In this document: one piece after another, positions 48,289 through 61,140 of the stretch
Layout: each line of letters opens with the position of its first letter
How positions within the stretch are numbered: position 1 is the first letter of the stretch
Assembly (NCBI RefSeq): GCF_030272615.1
Contig: NC_081405.1
Span: 309,163,374 to 309,227,373 of the forward strand
From: Cryptomeria japonica
Lineage: Eukaryota > Streptophyta > Pinopsida > Cupressales > Cupressaceae
Length of the DNA stretch: 64,000 bases
Direction of reading: 5' to 3'
The notes under the pieces: model-generated
Databases searched by the model: none
What the model saw: only the letters and a program-made list of their open reading frames with translations
Told to the model about the DNA's origin: nothing
Made by a program: the position numbers and the translations under genes

Positions 48289-49033
48289 GTGTTACAAAGG
48301 AATGTGTTTAAACTTCCCCCTATCAAACCAATAGATCCATCTAAGACATCCTCACCTTACTGTGATCCCAAATCTTTTTTCCAATACCATCATCAATCCA
48401 ATCCTGATATTGAAAAGTGTTATTCTTTGAGAAGTAAGATTCAAGACTTGATTGATAACAATACCATATATGTGGCTGGTTTGAATGATAAAGGAAAAAA
48501 ATTAGTAGCTCCACCTAACCAAAACCTTCAAATTTTCACTGATCCTTTACCTTCCCATTCTACAAATGTGATTAAGAATGACCATCTTACCTTCTCTCCC
48601 AATGATGTTGGCCTTGGACCTAATAATGTGGTGAAACTTGTTGACAAAAATGAAACTCCTAAGGACTTGTTCATTACATTTGATCCTAGTGAGACTATTA
48701 AAGCCCTTGATGGCCCATTATATATAACTACAAAAATAAAAGGCATATCCTCTCGAGGAGTGCTTATTGATCCAGTTTGCATGGTTAATATGATAACTGA
48801 ATAATTTATTTATACTTTGCAATTGCATCAACTGATATATGATTACTGGTGTGGTAGTTAATTTTTTTGATGGCTTCTCGTGTCTTGCTATTGGTTCTGT
48901 AACACTTCCTATTGATGTTAGCACTAAATACTTAGATGTTAAATTTACATTCATTCCTATATTCAATCAATTTCATGTGAAGTTGGGACATCCTTGGTTG
49001 TTCCATGAAAGAGATTTCATCTATTGTTCCTAA
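48289..49033 (+). pseudogene. Gypsy Gag C-terminus and aspartic protease
   Basis: The frame 48289-48804 begins with a CCHC-poor Gag tail (SPYCDPKSFFQYHHQSNPDI, CYSLRSKIQDLIDNNTI) and reaches the protease active-site region, ALDGPLYITTKIKGISSRG, then VLIDPVCMVNMITE. The family has D-P-G there; here the Gly is Val, a likely inactivating change. After a stop, the frame 48839-49033 continues with FSCLAIGSVTLPIDV and FHVKLGHPWLFHERD, the flap-end motif. The domain is complete in outline but split by a stop and has a mutated active site. Confidence 0.78.
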
Positions 49034-49205
49034 GTGTTCAAAATTTCCTCATAATAATAAAATCATAATTGTTAATCATAACATATATCAACCTATAGAG
49101 AGGCATGGAGATATTTATCTTGATTATTTTTCGTTTTAACCATTACAACCTCTTCAACCTAGAAGTGATTCTCTTTTTAAATCATATAAAAAATGGAAAT
49201 ATGAG

Positions 49206-50020
49206 ATGATATTTTCATTGTGTAAACCTAGAAATCAAAAACTTAGCCTTCCTCTTGATGATCACATACCTCTTCTTGAGGATAAGATTATTCTTCCTCC
49301 TAAGGAAATAAATAATCTTGTTCCCAAAAAGGAATTTGTTGCTTCTCCTATGTATGAGCCCATTCTTCCTTCCAAGTCTCAAAAAAAATCCTCCAAAGGG
49401 TAGACCTATTCCTCCTCCTCATGATGATCTTGGTCTCCTTCCTACGTCTCCCATTCCTATTTTATATGGTGCAGTTCCACCTCATGTATCTTACAAAGAG
49501 AAATGAACAACCTCTCCTATTGTTCAACCTAAAAGACCTCAACCCATTCATCCTTCCTTAAAAGAAGAAAACAAACATACACCTGAAGGACTAAACCTTC
49601 AAAAACTTTAGCGAAAAGTAAACACAACCATTGTGCAAGAGAACATCGACGAAGACGTCATGATAGAGAACATGAACTTTCTTCCCAAACCATTTCTACT
49701 CCCAAGACACCAACTATTGACATAATTCCATTTTCTCTCAATGAGGATGTTCAACCTAATTGTCCAAGATGCAAAATGATCAAGACAAATGATGGTTGAA
49801 GTTCTATTCCTATTAGAGACCCTATTTTTATTAATCTTGATGAAGAAATAGGTGAGAATATTGTTAATGATGAAAATGTTGATCATAATATTTTTGATTA
49901 TGAATATGAATATGCTAATGTTGACAATGATTTATCTAAGAAATTTTCAAAAGCATTAATCCTAGCTTGTATCAGCAAACAAAGTGACTCATCATTATAG
50001 CATGGTCCTTGTTTGGAACT
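49206..50020 (+). pseudogene. Acidic and proline-rich polyprotein region after the protease
   Basis: Open pieces read LSLPLDDHIPLLEDK, PIPPPHDDLGLLPTSPIP, then an Asp/Glu/Asn-rich stretch near 49830-49960 (NLDEEIGENIVNDEN). It resembles the linker between protease and RT, but no RT follows. Three or more stops. No specific function can be assigned. Confidence 0.45.
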
Positions 50021-50342
50021 TGTGATAGCTTGATCTACCATACTCGATGTTTCTCCTCTTGCATGTTTTCCACCTTATCAAAATAATGATGACCAAGATT
50101 GAGGGGCGAATGATGTTCTTGATTAGCTTCATTATCACCATAGATTCTCTCTCTCTCCTCTCTTGCTTGTTTGTGACCTTGTTCTATATCTCTCTCCAAA
50201 TATTATATTTGTTGTCCCTAGTTTTGTCTAATTGAGGATGATGCAAAGCGTTGAGATTTATTTTGGTTAGTTCCATGTTGACTCAAAAGACACATGTGTC
50301 CCTTTCTTCCATGGTGGTTTCCTTTCTTTGGGAGATGAGAAT

Positions 50343-50460
<118 letters not shown>

Positions 50461-50960
50461 CATATACATGAGTTATCATAAAAAGCATACTGACCCTAGA
50501 GTAGAGCAAAACAACTTTGTGTTGTGTGTTTTGTGCTCATTATCTATTTATTTGTCCTCTCTTGGGGGCTAAATTATTGTGATAACATGCATGCCATTTT
50601 GGGTGTATCCTACCTTAATTAAATTGCTCCCGACAAGGCATATGCAATCACTTTAACATGGGGGCATACACTCCACTCAATTATTATCTCTCTTACATAT
50701 CTTGATACTTAAAGTTACTTAAATTTTCCTTTGTAACTTTTTGTATTTTTTCTTTTCATGACTCATAGTAAGAGAACCTTACTAGTTGTTGTCATGGTTA
50801 TCTCTTTCTCTCTCATGATATTCACTTTTACCCTATCATTGAAGTTGTGAGATCCTAAAGTCCACTGGAGACTTGGTGTATCTTGCCTCCTTGACGAATT
50901 GGTGAAAGTATTTCAATGTGAACCCTTGGTACTTTATTGCCTGCAAAAGTTGGGGCTAAA

Positions 50961-52088
50961 TGTAGCATCCAAAAATTGCACCCATTGCAATTTCAACCGT
51001 ATTTGAGTCTTCACCTTAGTTTTTGCACCCCTTGGTCTGATCGAAGACCTAATAATGCCCTTATGCATCACAAACATCAAAAACCTTGATTGGCACCCCC
51101 TCAGGAACCTTCATCCTGGCCTAAAATAGGGTAGGACCATAGCGTGGCAGTGTGGTCCTCCCTTAAATGGGCCCTCTTCAAACTCTTTTTCACATTTTAA
51201 ATTTGAGCAAGATTTCCCTCTCCATGTTGGGTCATGTTGGAAAACTATTTATTTTTCTCAAAAAGAAAGTATATAAAGAGGATTTCCCCTCTCATTTGAA
51301 GTGACACACAAATTGAGAAGCCTTCCAGAACACAAGAGATCAAGCATTCAAGCATTTAAGAGAAATTGAGCATATTCAATCTTCTTTCAAGCCTTCAAGC
51401 AACAATAAAGTCAAGATTCAAGCATTGAAATTGGAGATCAACATCCTATTTCATGAGACCCTAATTCCATGTGGAGGCAAGCAAAACTTTACAAGGAGGT
51501 ATGATCATTCAATTTTCAGTAATAATTCAACATCTCCCTGAAAAGGAGAACCCTTCCTTTAAGTCATTTCAATTACATTTATCCCAATTTCATGGTTAAT
51601 TCAAAAACCAGGGTTTGACCTAAGGAAGACCCCTAATCCCAACCTATTTACCTTTCTTTCTATGTGTAGGAAACAAGTGTGCAACTATACTTCTCAGAAT
51701 AAGCTCCATACACAAAGATGAAACAACTCTTTTTGGTGTGTGAAAAATTTGAAGGACTGTGTTGCCACACCATGACCCTTTCCTTTTTTGGGAATTTCAC
51801 AAGGCAGATCTGAATTAGCTTATATTACTCAGATCCAAGTGCACAACAAAATCCTGAACCTGTAGCTTATTATTTTCTCACTTTTATCTTCAATTTTAGC
51901 ACTTTTACCCTAAATCAACATTTCAACTCTCAAAAGAGGGAAAGACACATCATAATCGATCACTTAGTATTCATTCCTTGTTCAATTTGTGACCAAATCA
52001 ATTGGATTCCTCTCATCAAAGAAAAATTTTATTTGGTGATTTCTCCTTCTATGTTGCAAATTGACAAATCAAAATTTTCCCCTTTACA
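50961..52088 (+). repeat. 3' LTR, truncated
   Basis: It starts TGTAGCATCC directly after GTTGGGGCTAAA, a gypsy-like purine tract (about 50949-50960). It matches the first 1.15 kb of the 5' LTR and then stops matching near 52088, where LINE-related sequence begins. Confidence 0.8.
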
Positions 52089-53951
52089 AATTCTTCAAAT
52101 TATATTGTTAATTTCTAAGAGTTACCTCATCAAAAAATATAACAAAAAATGGATAAAAGTCATTAAAAGAATTAAATATAAGAAAAAAATTAAGCCAGGT
52201 ATTCAAATAACTTTGGATTTAAACTTGAGACCATGGAGAGCATGTCACTCTTCATGCCAGGCATGAAGATTGTGTCATGGAATGTTACAAAAACTTCCTT
52301 ATAAAGAATGAAATCTACTCTTTTGGGGCACATATTGTGATGTTACAAGAAACTAAATATTGAGAATATGAAAACTCCCACCCATTTCCAACTATGAAGA
52401 AATGGAGGTTTTTGGTGTCTCTCTCTCTTTTGAAGTCTCAATAGGATTATCTATTCTTTGGAAGGGACAAGATACCTAGGTTAACAAAATTTAAACAAAA
52501 TATAATATCATTTAGTTTTAGGTGGAGTTCTCTAATCATTTTTTTCACCTCTTTAATGTGTATGATCCTAATTTATCCGCAAGAAATATTCTTCTATGGG
52601 AGGCTATTTCATTGACATTGGCAACTCACTGTGTTGTCCATTGCATTCTAGGGGATAATTTCAATGCTATTATTTATCTAAAAGATAAGTTGGGTGGTAT
52701 TATACCTCTACTAAAGGCTATGGAAGATTTCAACTATTTGTGAGGAATAATGGATTAATATATTGTAGCCCATCTAATGGAACCATGACTTGGAAATATA
52801 GATTTAGTACTTGTTCTTTGAAAATAGTGCTTCTTTCTAGTTTAGACTATTTTGAACTTTAGTTGAATGTGATAGAAATATTCATTTAAATTTGAGTAGA
52901 TGTGGTTTAGAGATTTTTTTTTTCTTTTATCCCTTGAAAAATTGTGGCAATATACTCCTTATGTTCAAGGGTCAAAGATGTTTTAGTTATGTAGAAAAAT
53001 TTACTTCCTCAAGATCAAGATCTGGGAATGGAATGTCTACTTCTTCAAGAATATTTTTAAGTCAAAAGTTAAATTAGTAGAACATATAAGACTTCTTAAT
53101 GAGGAAAATATTTGGCATTGTATTAATTAAAGTTCTTATTAGCTCCAAAAGGAATTACATAACTAGTTAGAGGAGGTCCTCAAAAGGGAAGAAATTTATT
53201 GGGAACAAAAATCTAGGCAATTTTGGCTTCAAGGAGATAAAAAAATACAAATTAATTTCATGCATCAGAAAAAATGATAAGAAAATCAAATTCCATCATC
53301 CAAATTAAAAACCCTTCAGGGGAAATCCTCAAAGACAAAGATAAAATTCAAGCAGAAGTGGTCCTCTTTTTTTTCTAAACTTTTTACAGCCACCCAATTT
53401 AATGAGGTCAATCCTTCATGTGATCCTCAAGAGCTTGTCAACAACATCAGTAAGATGGTTTTAAATAAGTAAAATTTTAACCTTATTACGCCTCTCACTT
53501 TGGAGAAAGACAAATCCATTATTGTTTCCATGTCTTCAAATAAGAATATAAGGCCAGATGAATTTACAACCTTGTTTTTCCAAAAAAATTGGCAGGCTTT
53601 GATGTGTGGAGAGCTTTAGAGGAGTCAAGAATAAATGGGGACATTCTTAAATATCTTATAAGTATCTTTATTACACTCATTCTTAAATATTCTAAGCCTT
53701 CTTTATTTGTTGAGTTTAGACCTATTTCGTTGTGTAATATGATTTACAAAATTCTCACCAAAGCCATCTTACTCCGTCTAGCAAATCTCAACTCAAATTG
53801 ATATTAGAGGAGAATTGGTGATATTTTCCTCATAAATAAACTGCCGAAGGGGTCTTCATATCTCATGAAATTATTCATTCAATCATGCAATGCAATAGTG
53901 TGCCTACATATGATCATCAAATTATATATGATTAAAACTTATGATCGGGTC

Positions 53952-55721
53952 ATAATAAAAATAATGAACCAAGATATAAAATAAAAAAGATGCTTAGCAC
54001 AGGCGCTAAGGCAGGATCTTGGGTTTCAGGGGAGGTCGATAGAGGGGAGGAAGATATAGATGAGGATGATTACAATGGAGTGGAGGATTGGAGTTCGTTG
54101 TGATTGCTACGGTTTTACCCGTCATTCCCTCCTTTGTGTAGTAGAAATGGTGGAGATGTAGCGACTCAAATCTGGGATGGTATTGAAGCTAAGGTTGAAC
54201 GGTTTCACCAGCGGTTGGGCTTTCACTTTTGGCCCATTTCAGATTTTGCTAAGTGGGTGGGGAGAAGTGATAGGAGTGGTTTGGTCTAGTGGGACTACCA
54301 TTTTTTATCAGAAGGTGTGTCTTAGGGTAGGGGTAACTCGACCCTTGCTGCCATGACCATGGCTTCCACGACTAAATTGACTTCTGTAGTTTTTCCTGAT
54401 AAGGTTGTTGGTGCAGGAGATTTGGATTGGATTTTGGTGAGGATTTGGGATCCGGGTGGCTTTTGTGATGGAAGGATTTTCTCTCTTCATCCAGAGACCT
54501 CGTCTACTCTTGTGGGCGTTGGGTTTTCTAGTTTTGGAAGATATTTTTGCCCGAATTGTGTGCTTTACTTCTTCTTGTTCAAGGCTCTTCCTTCCAACCC
54601 CATTCCTTCTTCCCCTAGTCTTTGGATATATAGTGGAGGCTTTTTCTTTTTTTGGTTGTGCGTTACTTTTTTATCATCAGTTCAAGCTGACAGTTCTATT
54701 TTTTGGGAGACTCTCTATTATGGGTGTTCTTTTGTTCATGATTTCTAGATATGATGGTGGTCCTCTTGAAGGGTTGAGGTGCTTTCTTGGTTTTAGTCTT
54801 CACAAGAGGATCACTTTTTGTTTGAGTTGCATCTCTCAGTTCCTCGCAGCCTGCCCTATTGAGGTGGTTCATTCTTCTATAGAGGGGAAGAGTTGGTGGC
54901 TGGTTACTCTTAGATGGAACTCATTTGTAGTTGGCTAGTTGTTCAAAAATGTCTCCATGCATTTGTGTTTTTGGCCCTTTTATTCTATAGAGGCAGAGAG
55001 ATGGGAGGTGCTCACCTACTTGGAGCGGATCTGGTGCAGGTGTCTCATTCAACTTACGCTTCCAGGGTTTTCACGTTATGGGAGCCTATCAAAACCCATT
55101 GTTAAGGACCTCAGTATCTTGATGGCTGAGTATGTGGTAAGTATTGTTCTTCATCCTCTAATCTCGATTGAGGTGGTGATTGTGGAGAGCTTTTGGTTTT
55201 TAGGCATGTTCTTGTTCCTCATGGTTGAGGGAGCTAGTAAAAACCCTTCTCAGTTAGTTATGTCTTTGGTTAACTAGGTGTTTTTTCACCAGTTTTAAAG
55301 GGCACATCTTGGTTTTTTCCGGTTCTTATTTTTGGTTAAGGGGTGCTGGGTTTGGGAGCCTAATATCAGGTTGTGAGAGCCTGGTAAAAACCCTCTTGTC
55401 TGGTTGTGGGTGCCTGCCAAAACCCTCAGTGTCTTTCAGGTTGTGGGAGCCTAATTAAAACCCTCTTATGTGGTTGTGGTAGCTACTCAAAACCCTCAAT
55501 GTCTTGTCTCTTTACTCATGTCCATCTTGATATGTAATGTTTTTTGTTGTCCTTTGGCTGATGTTTCACTTGAGGTTGGTTGTAGGGAATCACTGAATAT
55601 CTATTGATCAGTTGTTTTGTGTTGAGTTTTGGATGCTGGTTCATCCGGGGGGTTTCAGGTCCCCATAAAACCTATTGTTTGGGGTTTCGAGTCCCTCAAA
55701 ACCTTCTTTTCCCTTAATTAG
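53952..55721 (+). mobile_element. 1.77-kb unclassified insertion inside the LINE RT
   Basis: It is flanked by 17-bp near-identical sequences, AAACTTATGATCGGGTC at 53935-53951 and AAATTTATGATCAGGTC at 55722-55738 (two differences). These look like a target duplication of retroposon length. The insert is more GC-rich than its host. It has several overlapping open frames (54104-54289, 54353-54748, 54456-54938) without recognisable motifs. It ends in a tandem array of GGAGCCT/AAAACCCTC units. It has no poly(A), LTR or terminal inverted repeat that I can see, so the class is open. Strand is assigned from the frames only. Confidence 0.65.
55070..55700 (+). repeat. Degenerate GGAGCCT...AAAACCCTC repeat
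   Basis: Units of roughly 30-45 bp with the pattern GTGGGAGCCT then AAAACCC occur near 55078, 55372, 55406, 55440 and 55476, with looser copies near 55228, 55655 and 55690. They form the 3' third of the insertion at 53952-55721. Confidence 0.65.
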
Positions 55722-58560
55722 AAATTTATGATCAGGTCGATTGGGATTTTTTGACCTAGGTACTTCTTAAATTTGGCCTGTCTAGGAAATGGTATCATTG
55801 GATCATCTCATTTGTCTCAGGGGATAATTTTTTTATTCTTGTTAATTGCATACCATGAAAATTATTCTTAACTTCATAAGCATTTAGGCAAGCTTATCCA
55901 TTATCCGCTTAATTGTTTATTATTCTAGCTAAAGCTCTTAGTAGATCCATATTAGATCATCATCTTAATGACCTTTGGAAAACTTTGAAATTGGCACAAA
56001 TGGACATCACTTCCACTCATATTTTGTTTGTAGATGATACCCTCGTATTTGTGAAATCCTTTGTGAAGAAAGACAAGGTTATAATGAAGGTCTTAGACAC
56101 ATATTGTGAGATTTCAAACAAAAAAATCAATGTTGCAAAATAAAAGGTGTTCTTCTTTAATTGTTCCAAGATTGTGGTAATGAGTTTAGCAAATTTCCTT
56201 GGTTTTAAACAAGATGTCCTTCCCTGCAAATACTTGGGAATTTAATTATGTTTGGGGCATAATAAAAGTTCATCCTGGTCCAATATATTCTCTTCTATCC
56301 AGAATAGGACAACTTCTTGGAAGAACACATGTTTGTCCTTAGTGGTTAGGGTTCTTATGATTAAGATAGTGTGAGCAACTATACCTAATTAAATAATATT
56401 TTTTTTTCTATCACTAAGGGAATTTCAGAAAATATTAAATCTAGGATCAAACATTTGTTGTGAACGAGTAATAAAGATCCAAAAGGTAAGGTTCATTTAT
56501 TACCCTAGGATATAGTATGCATGCCAAAATCAATAGGATGGGTAGGTATTCATGATACAATGTAGGAATATGGTCTTATGTGCTAACATTCTTTGGAATT
56601 TGTACTCAAATTCAACATTCAAATAGAAATCTATTTCAGTGGCAATATATCTTGACTCCAAAAAGCTTGTAAGAGTGTTCATTGAGGCAAATCCTCCAAA
56701 TAGTTCTCAAATGTGGAATTTCTTGATGTCTTGCAGAAAAGTCTTTCTGCTTCACTTATCTTGGATAATTCATGATGGTAAGAAGGCTCTCTATTGGGAA
56801 GATTCTTGGAATGGTTTTCCACCACTATAAATGTTACAAAATTTAGAAGATGTTAAGATTGCATTGAAAAATTAGCGGGATTCGAGGGTGTATGATTTTT
56901 TTGAAATTATCAGCTCTAATGAGGCAATGTTAGTTGTATGGAAAGAATTTTCAAAAGTTGATTCTCCTTCTTCTCAAAAGGACTTTTTGAAATAGGTATT
57001 GGAAAAGAGGAATTTGTACTTTTAGGATTCTAAAGACAAGATAATTTGGTTTCCTTCACAATCTAGAAACTAATCAATGAAGTAGGGATAGAATAATTTT
57101 ACTCATTAAGATCATATTTACAAAAAGAAATGTTCTACATTTTGTTTATTTAGGGCAGGGCTTCCAAAAGTAGGAGTTTTTTCTTGGTCGGCTCTTAAAG
57201 GGAAAATTTTAACTAGTGATAAATTGGCTGCTAAAGGGGTAGCTATTGTCTTCAATTGTGTCTTATGTGATAATGGCACTAAAACAATAGACCGTTTTCC
57301 TCAAAATTATAAGCTTGCTCAAGAGTGTTGGTCTTCACTTTTACAAAACTAAATTGGATATCTCTCCTTCAACCAACTATATTATTGTTATTTGAATCTT
57401 GGCCTAGATTATTCAAGGAATGTTTCTTTGCAGCATTGTGGGAGGCGCCCCCATCCATTGTTATCTAGAGTATATGGTGAGAAAGAAATGAAATAATTTT
57501 AAGAAAATAATTGAATAGAGTAGAAGATGTTATTGGTTGCATAGAAGTATAATATCAAAAGTTTTCAAAGCTTATACAATTAAGAATTAAAAACTAGACT
57601 CGTGTTTTACTACTTGGGATGATTCGATGCTCAAGAATTGGAAGCAAATGTCCCTTCCTTTTAGGGGAATCCTTCTATGCAATGGAGGTTACAAGCTAAA
57701 GAGTAAAGATGTTAAATGTGAGCATTTAGATTTTGATTTTATTAAGCTTAATTTTGATGGTGCTACTAAGGGAAACCCAAAGATCTTAGGAATTAGCTTT
57801 GTATTGTGAAATCATAATCATTTTATCTTGAGTGCAAGGGCTACAAAAATTGTAGATGGATCAAATAATATAGTAGAAGCCTTGGCTTTAGTCTCTAGAT
57901 TAAGAATGACATGTAAACTAAAACTAAGGAACCTTGTAATAGAAGGTGACTCAATGAATATTGTGTCTTCTCTTAACAAATTAGATGTCTCCAACTAGAA
58001 AATCAAATATTCTCTTCAAGAAGCTTGGTTTGTATTAGAAAAATTAGAAAACTCTATAATAGTGCACTTCTATAGAGAGGCAAATTCATTGGTGGATGCT
58101 TTTGCAAATAAGGGTTGCAAGATTGATAAAGGTGTTTTTTGTTTAAGTAACAGCTCAGCAAAGGTGGATCTAAATATTTCCACATGCATTGGGAATGATA
58201 TGCAAGTGTAATTGTTACTAACAAGTGGTTTGTGGTTGTACGGATAAAGTGGATATTAGATATGCTCATTAAGAATGTTGCAAACTAAAGCTTCATACTG
58301 GTACTAGTAAACATGTGGAAGAGAATTCTCCCAAATGATGTTTTATTTCAACTTCAAGGTTTTGTTTTGTTATTATTTAGTATTAGTTCTACAAATTCTA
58401 TTTTATTTGCCCTCCCTATTTTTTGGGACTTTTTGTAGCTAGTTGTAATGTAGGAAATATTGTTTTATTCACCCTCTCTATTCATTGGGCCATTTGGTAA
58501 GTGATTATAATGTCAGTCCTATATAGTGATATCCAAGATTACATTTTTTATTGTAAATAT

Positions 58561-59516
58561 GGTGTTGGTCTCTTGTTGGGTTTTTTATGTCTTTTGCCAC
58601 CATGTTCTTTACGGTTGGGTGGTAATCTCTAGTTTATTTTTGCTGCTACAGGCTTCTTTGGTTCTCTATAATTGTATTATTTTTACATATTCATAGGTGA
58701 TCCCACAATATTGGGCTACACTTTTTTGTACATCCTAATTTTTGGTGAAAACATACAATTTTTAGAAAATATAATGATTTAAGCCTTGAGAGGACTCATT
58801 TGAAGTAGCTCAATTAAGAGAGTTACATCAAAACCTATTAGATCAAAATACCTTGGATAAAACCTCTCTACTTTAAAAGAATACTTGCAATGGAGTCTCC
58901 TTTGCACCTATCAAAATGCTGACAAAAACCCACTTTTACATTAGCTTAAATGGAGGTTCAAATGAATTAATTTAATTTTTTTTATTTTTTTATGTAAGAC
59001 ATTATAAGATTTCCAATTAGTATAACTTTTAATATATTGAATTTCACTAATATATTTATGTTTTATTTCTTATGAATGTAGGTTTTTCATCAAACATTAA
59101 GGATTTTATTTCACACGTGGAAATTCTGAAATATAGAAAATAGAAATTGTAGAAAATATCTTTTCCCTAGGTATTTATATCCTCATTTCAACATAAAAAG
59201 AATAAGTTAATTTAAATGCCTACAAAAAAAATTATGCTTTACAAAATACACCTCTATCCAAATTATAAGTACTCTAACTTCAAAAGCTAATTAAAAAAAT
59301 ATATGTAAGAAAAAATTATAGAAAATTTTCTATGCACTAGATATTTTTGTGACAAGTCTATATTTTAAAAACTAGAATTTACTTCTTGCTATAAAATATG
59401 CAATGCATTACAAAATAAATGTCACTTATGAAAAATGCTAATTATTATAAATATTTTAAGTTATTAAAAGTTACCTAACAATATGGACAATTAAAAAATT
59501 ATCCTAAGGTGGGGAG
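58561..59516. other. No gene; AT-rich DNA between two LINEs
   Basis: LINE tail sequence grading into AT-rich DNA, no frame with a motif. Confidence 0.5.
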
Positions 59517-61130
59517 ATGGCAGAGGACAATTTGAATCTGCAAAGGGCGGGAAAGTGTAGAAATGGCAAATAGGAAGGAGTTCATGTGGAGGGTATCACG
59601 GGAGATGTGGAAGAGGACAAAAAATTTGATCGAGGGGGCAATGCAATGTGGGATGGTGGAACTCTGTGAGTTCCAATGTGCAACAAGGATGAGAGATCTA
59701 ATAGTTTGTCTATCTTGCATGCGGTGGAGGGTCCCTGGGAATCTACTAAGAAGCAGGTGGCATCCTCTGCTTCTGACTACAATAAGAAATGGTCAGCACT
59801 TTTTGGTTCATTTCTGAAAGGTAAGTTGATTTCCACTATATCCCACTGTGTAGATCTGGAATCTAGTTCCTTCTCCATCTCTATCCCACATTGCATTGTG
59901 GACAAGACCATGGCAAATTAGTCTTCTATTTTGGCTGGAAAATTTGTAGGCCCTCGCCCTAATATTGAGATGGTTCAGGCTTGGGTTGCCTGTAAATGGA
60001 AAGAAAAATTTCAAATCAAGGTGGTTGCTATGACAAATGGTTTTTTCTCCTTTTCATTTGTTTGTGATGAGGATTTAAGATCTGTCTTATCTAGAGGCCC
60101 CTGAATGTTGGGTAAATCCTCTTTAGCTTTGAAAAAATGGGAACTAGATTTTAACCCTAAGGATTGGGAATAGAATGAAGCTCCCATCTAGGTTCGCCTT
60201 CCTAGCCTACCCTTGGAATATTGGGATGAGGAGATCTTCTCTGGTTTGGCTGCTTATTTTGGTAAACTCTTGTCTATGGAACCTATGACAATGACCAAAA
60301 CAACACTAGTTTATGCTCGTTTATGTGTTAATATTAAGAAATTTGTTGATCTTCCCCTTGAAATCTATTTGAAATCAAAGTTTTGGAAATGGGTTTAGAA
60401 ATTGGAATATGATTCCATGCCCTTCGCTTGTTTCTACTATAAGGAAGTTGGGCATTGGACTAGGGATTATAAGAAGAAACCCCCTTCAAAAAAAGTGTAG
60501 AAAAAGTGATCATCCCAGTAAGTTACGCCTGGGGAGGTCTAACAAACCTTGTCTTCCAAGGGGGAGATGCCTTTAGGCGAGGGTGACCAATCTGGAAAGG
60601 TGGTTCTGAATGATGATATCCATTAACCTCCTTCAAATAAGATGACTCCACCAATGGATTAGGGAACTTGTCATATGGACTCCCTTGTCTAGATGGAATC
60701 TCATCTTCCCGATGCACAGGTTTTGGTTGACTCCCTCGACGAGGAAGCCATTTTTGCACCTATCATAGATGATTGCAACCCTCAACTGATTGTGGATGTA
60801 AGCAGTGCCTTGGACTCCCTAAATTGTTAAAATTTTGTTGGGATATTAGAAAAGGACTCCTCTAATCAATGGGTCAAGGGTTCAAATCCTTTTATTAAAG
60901 TCAAACCCTTGAACCGTAGACGCAACTCCCCCACTCCTTCAGGAAATGGCCTTGCCCTAGACTCTACTAGAGTTAAAACTAGGAAAACATAGAGAGTGGA
61001 TTATGGATATGAATCTACAGGGGTGGGAAGACCACCAAATATGTTCAAAAGGGATAAATAAAGGAAAGCAAAGATTGTAGATGGAGCCCAGAGAAGTCTT
61101 CAAGACATGGGGATTAGATCCCCCTTCCCC
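59517..61130 (+). pseudogene. LINE ORF1 (DUF4283 and zinc knuckle)
   Basis: ATG 59517 gives MAEDNLNLQRAGKC and then a stop; the reading continues in shifted frames. The DUF4283 domain reads NIEMVQAWVACKWK, VVAMTNGFFSFSFVCDED, RGP*MLGKSSLALKKWELD and VRLPSLPLEYWDEEIFSGLA. A knuckle-like CFYYKEVGHWTRDYKKK follows near 60427-60480, with the second and fourth metal ligands changed from Cys to Tyr. The C-terminal part is Ser/Pro/Asp-rich. In the family ORF1 binds LINE RNA. At least eight stops are present. Confidence 0.8.
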
Positions 61131-61140
61131 GTTAAATATA

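Larger units (their letters stand above)
52263..58210 (+). pseudogene. LINE ORF2: endonuclease, RT, zf-RVT, RNase H
   Basis: ATG 52263 opens MKIVSWNV, the start of the APE-like endonuclease (the Asn of SWN binds metal). Later come NVYDPN, LGDNFNAII and GTMTWK of the same domain. RT pieces: FRPISLCNMIYKILTKAI (53710-53770), TYDRV at 53934-53950, DWDFL after the insert at about 55739, and ILFVDDTLVF with the catalytic FVDD at 56027-56038. The zinc-binding domain reads GLPKVGVFSWSALKGKILTS and CVLCDN. RNase H keeps all four acidic positions: LNFDGATKGNP, NIVEALAL, IEGDSMN, SLVDAFANKG. In the family the protein nicks target DNA and copies LINE RNA there. Confidence 0.85.
52263..58560 (+). mobile_element. 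L1-type LINE, ORF2 region, interrupted
   Basis: It holds endonuclease (52263-52830), reverse transcriptase (53120-53950 and 55722-56260), zinc-binding domain (57130-57330) and RNase H (57690-58210), in canonical LINE order on the plus strand, then an untranslated tail to about 58560. A 1.77-kb foreign segment (53952-55721) splits the RT. ORF1 is not clear; a short basic frame at 52033-52266 may be its end. Many stops, so inactive. Confidence 0.82.

Noticed and set aside
54456-54938. 160-residue open frame in the GC-richer insertion, considered as a host gene
   Set aside because: Competing frames overlap it (54353-54748), no domain is visible and it lies wholly within a mobile insertion.
55340-55700. 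AAAACCCT words considered as interstitial telomere repeats
   Set aside because: The plant telomere unit (AAACCCT) is not in tandem; each word sits once in a longer 30-45 bp unit.
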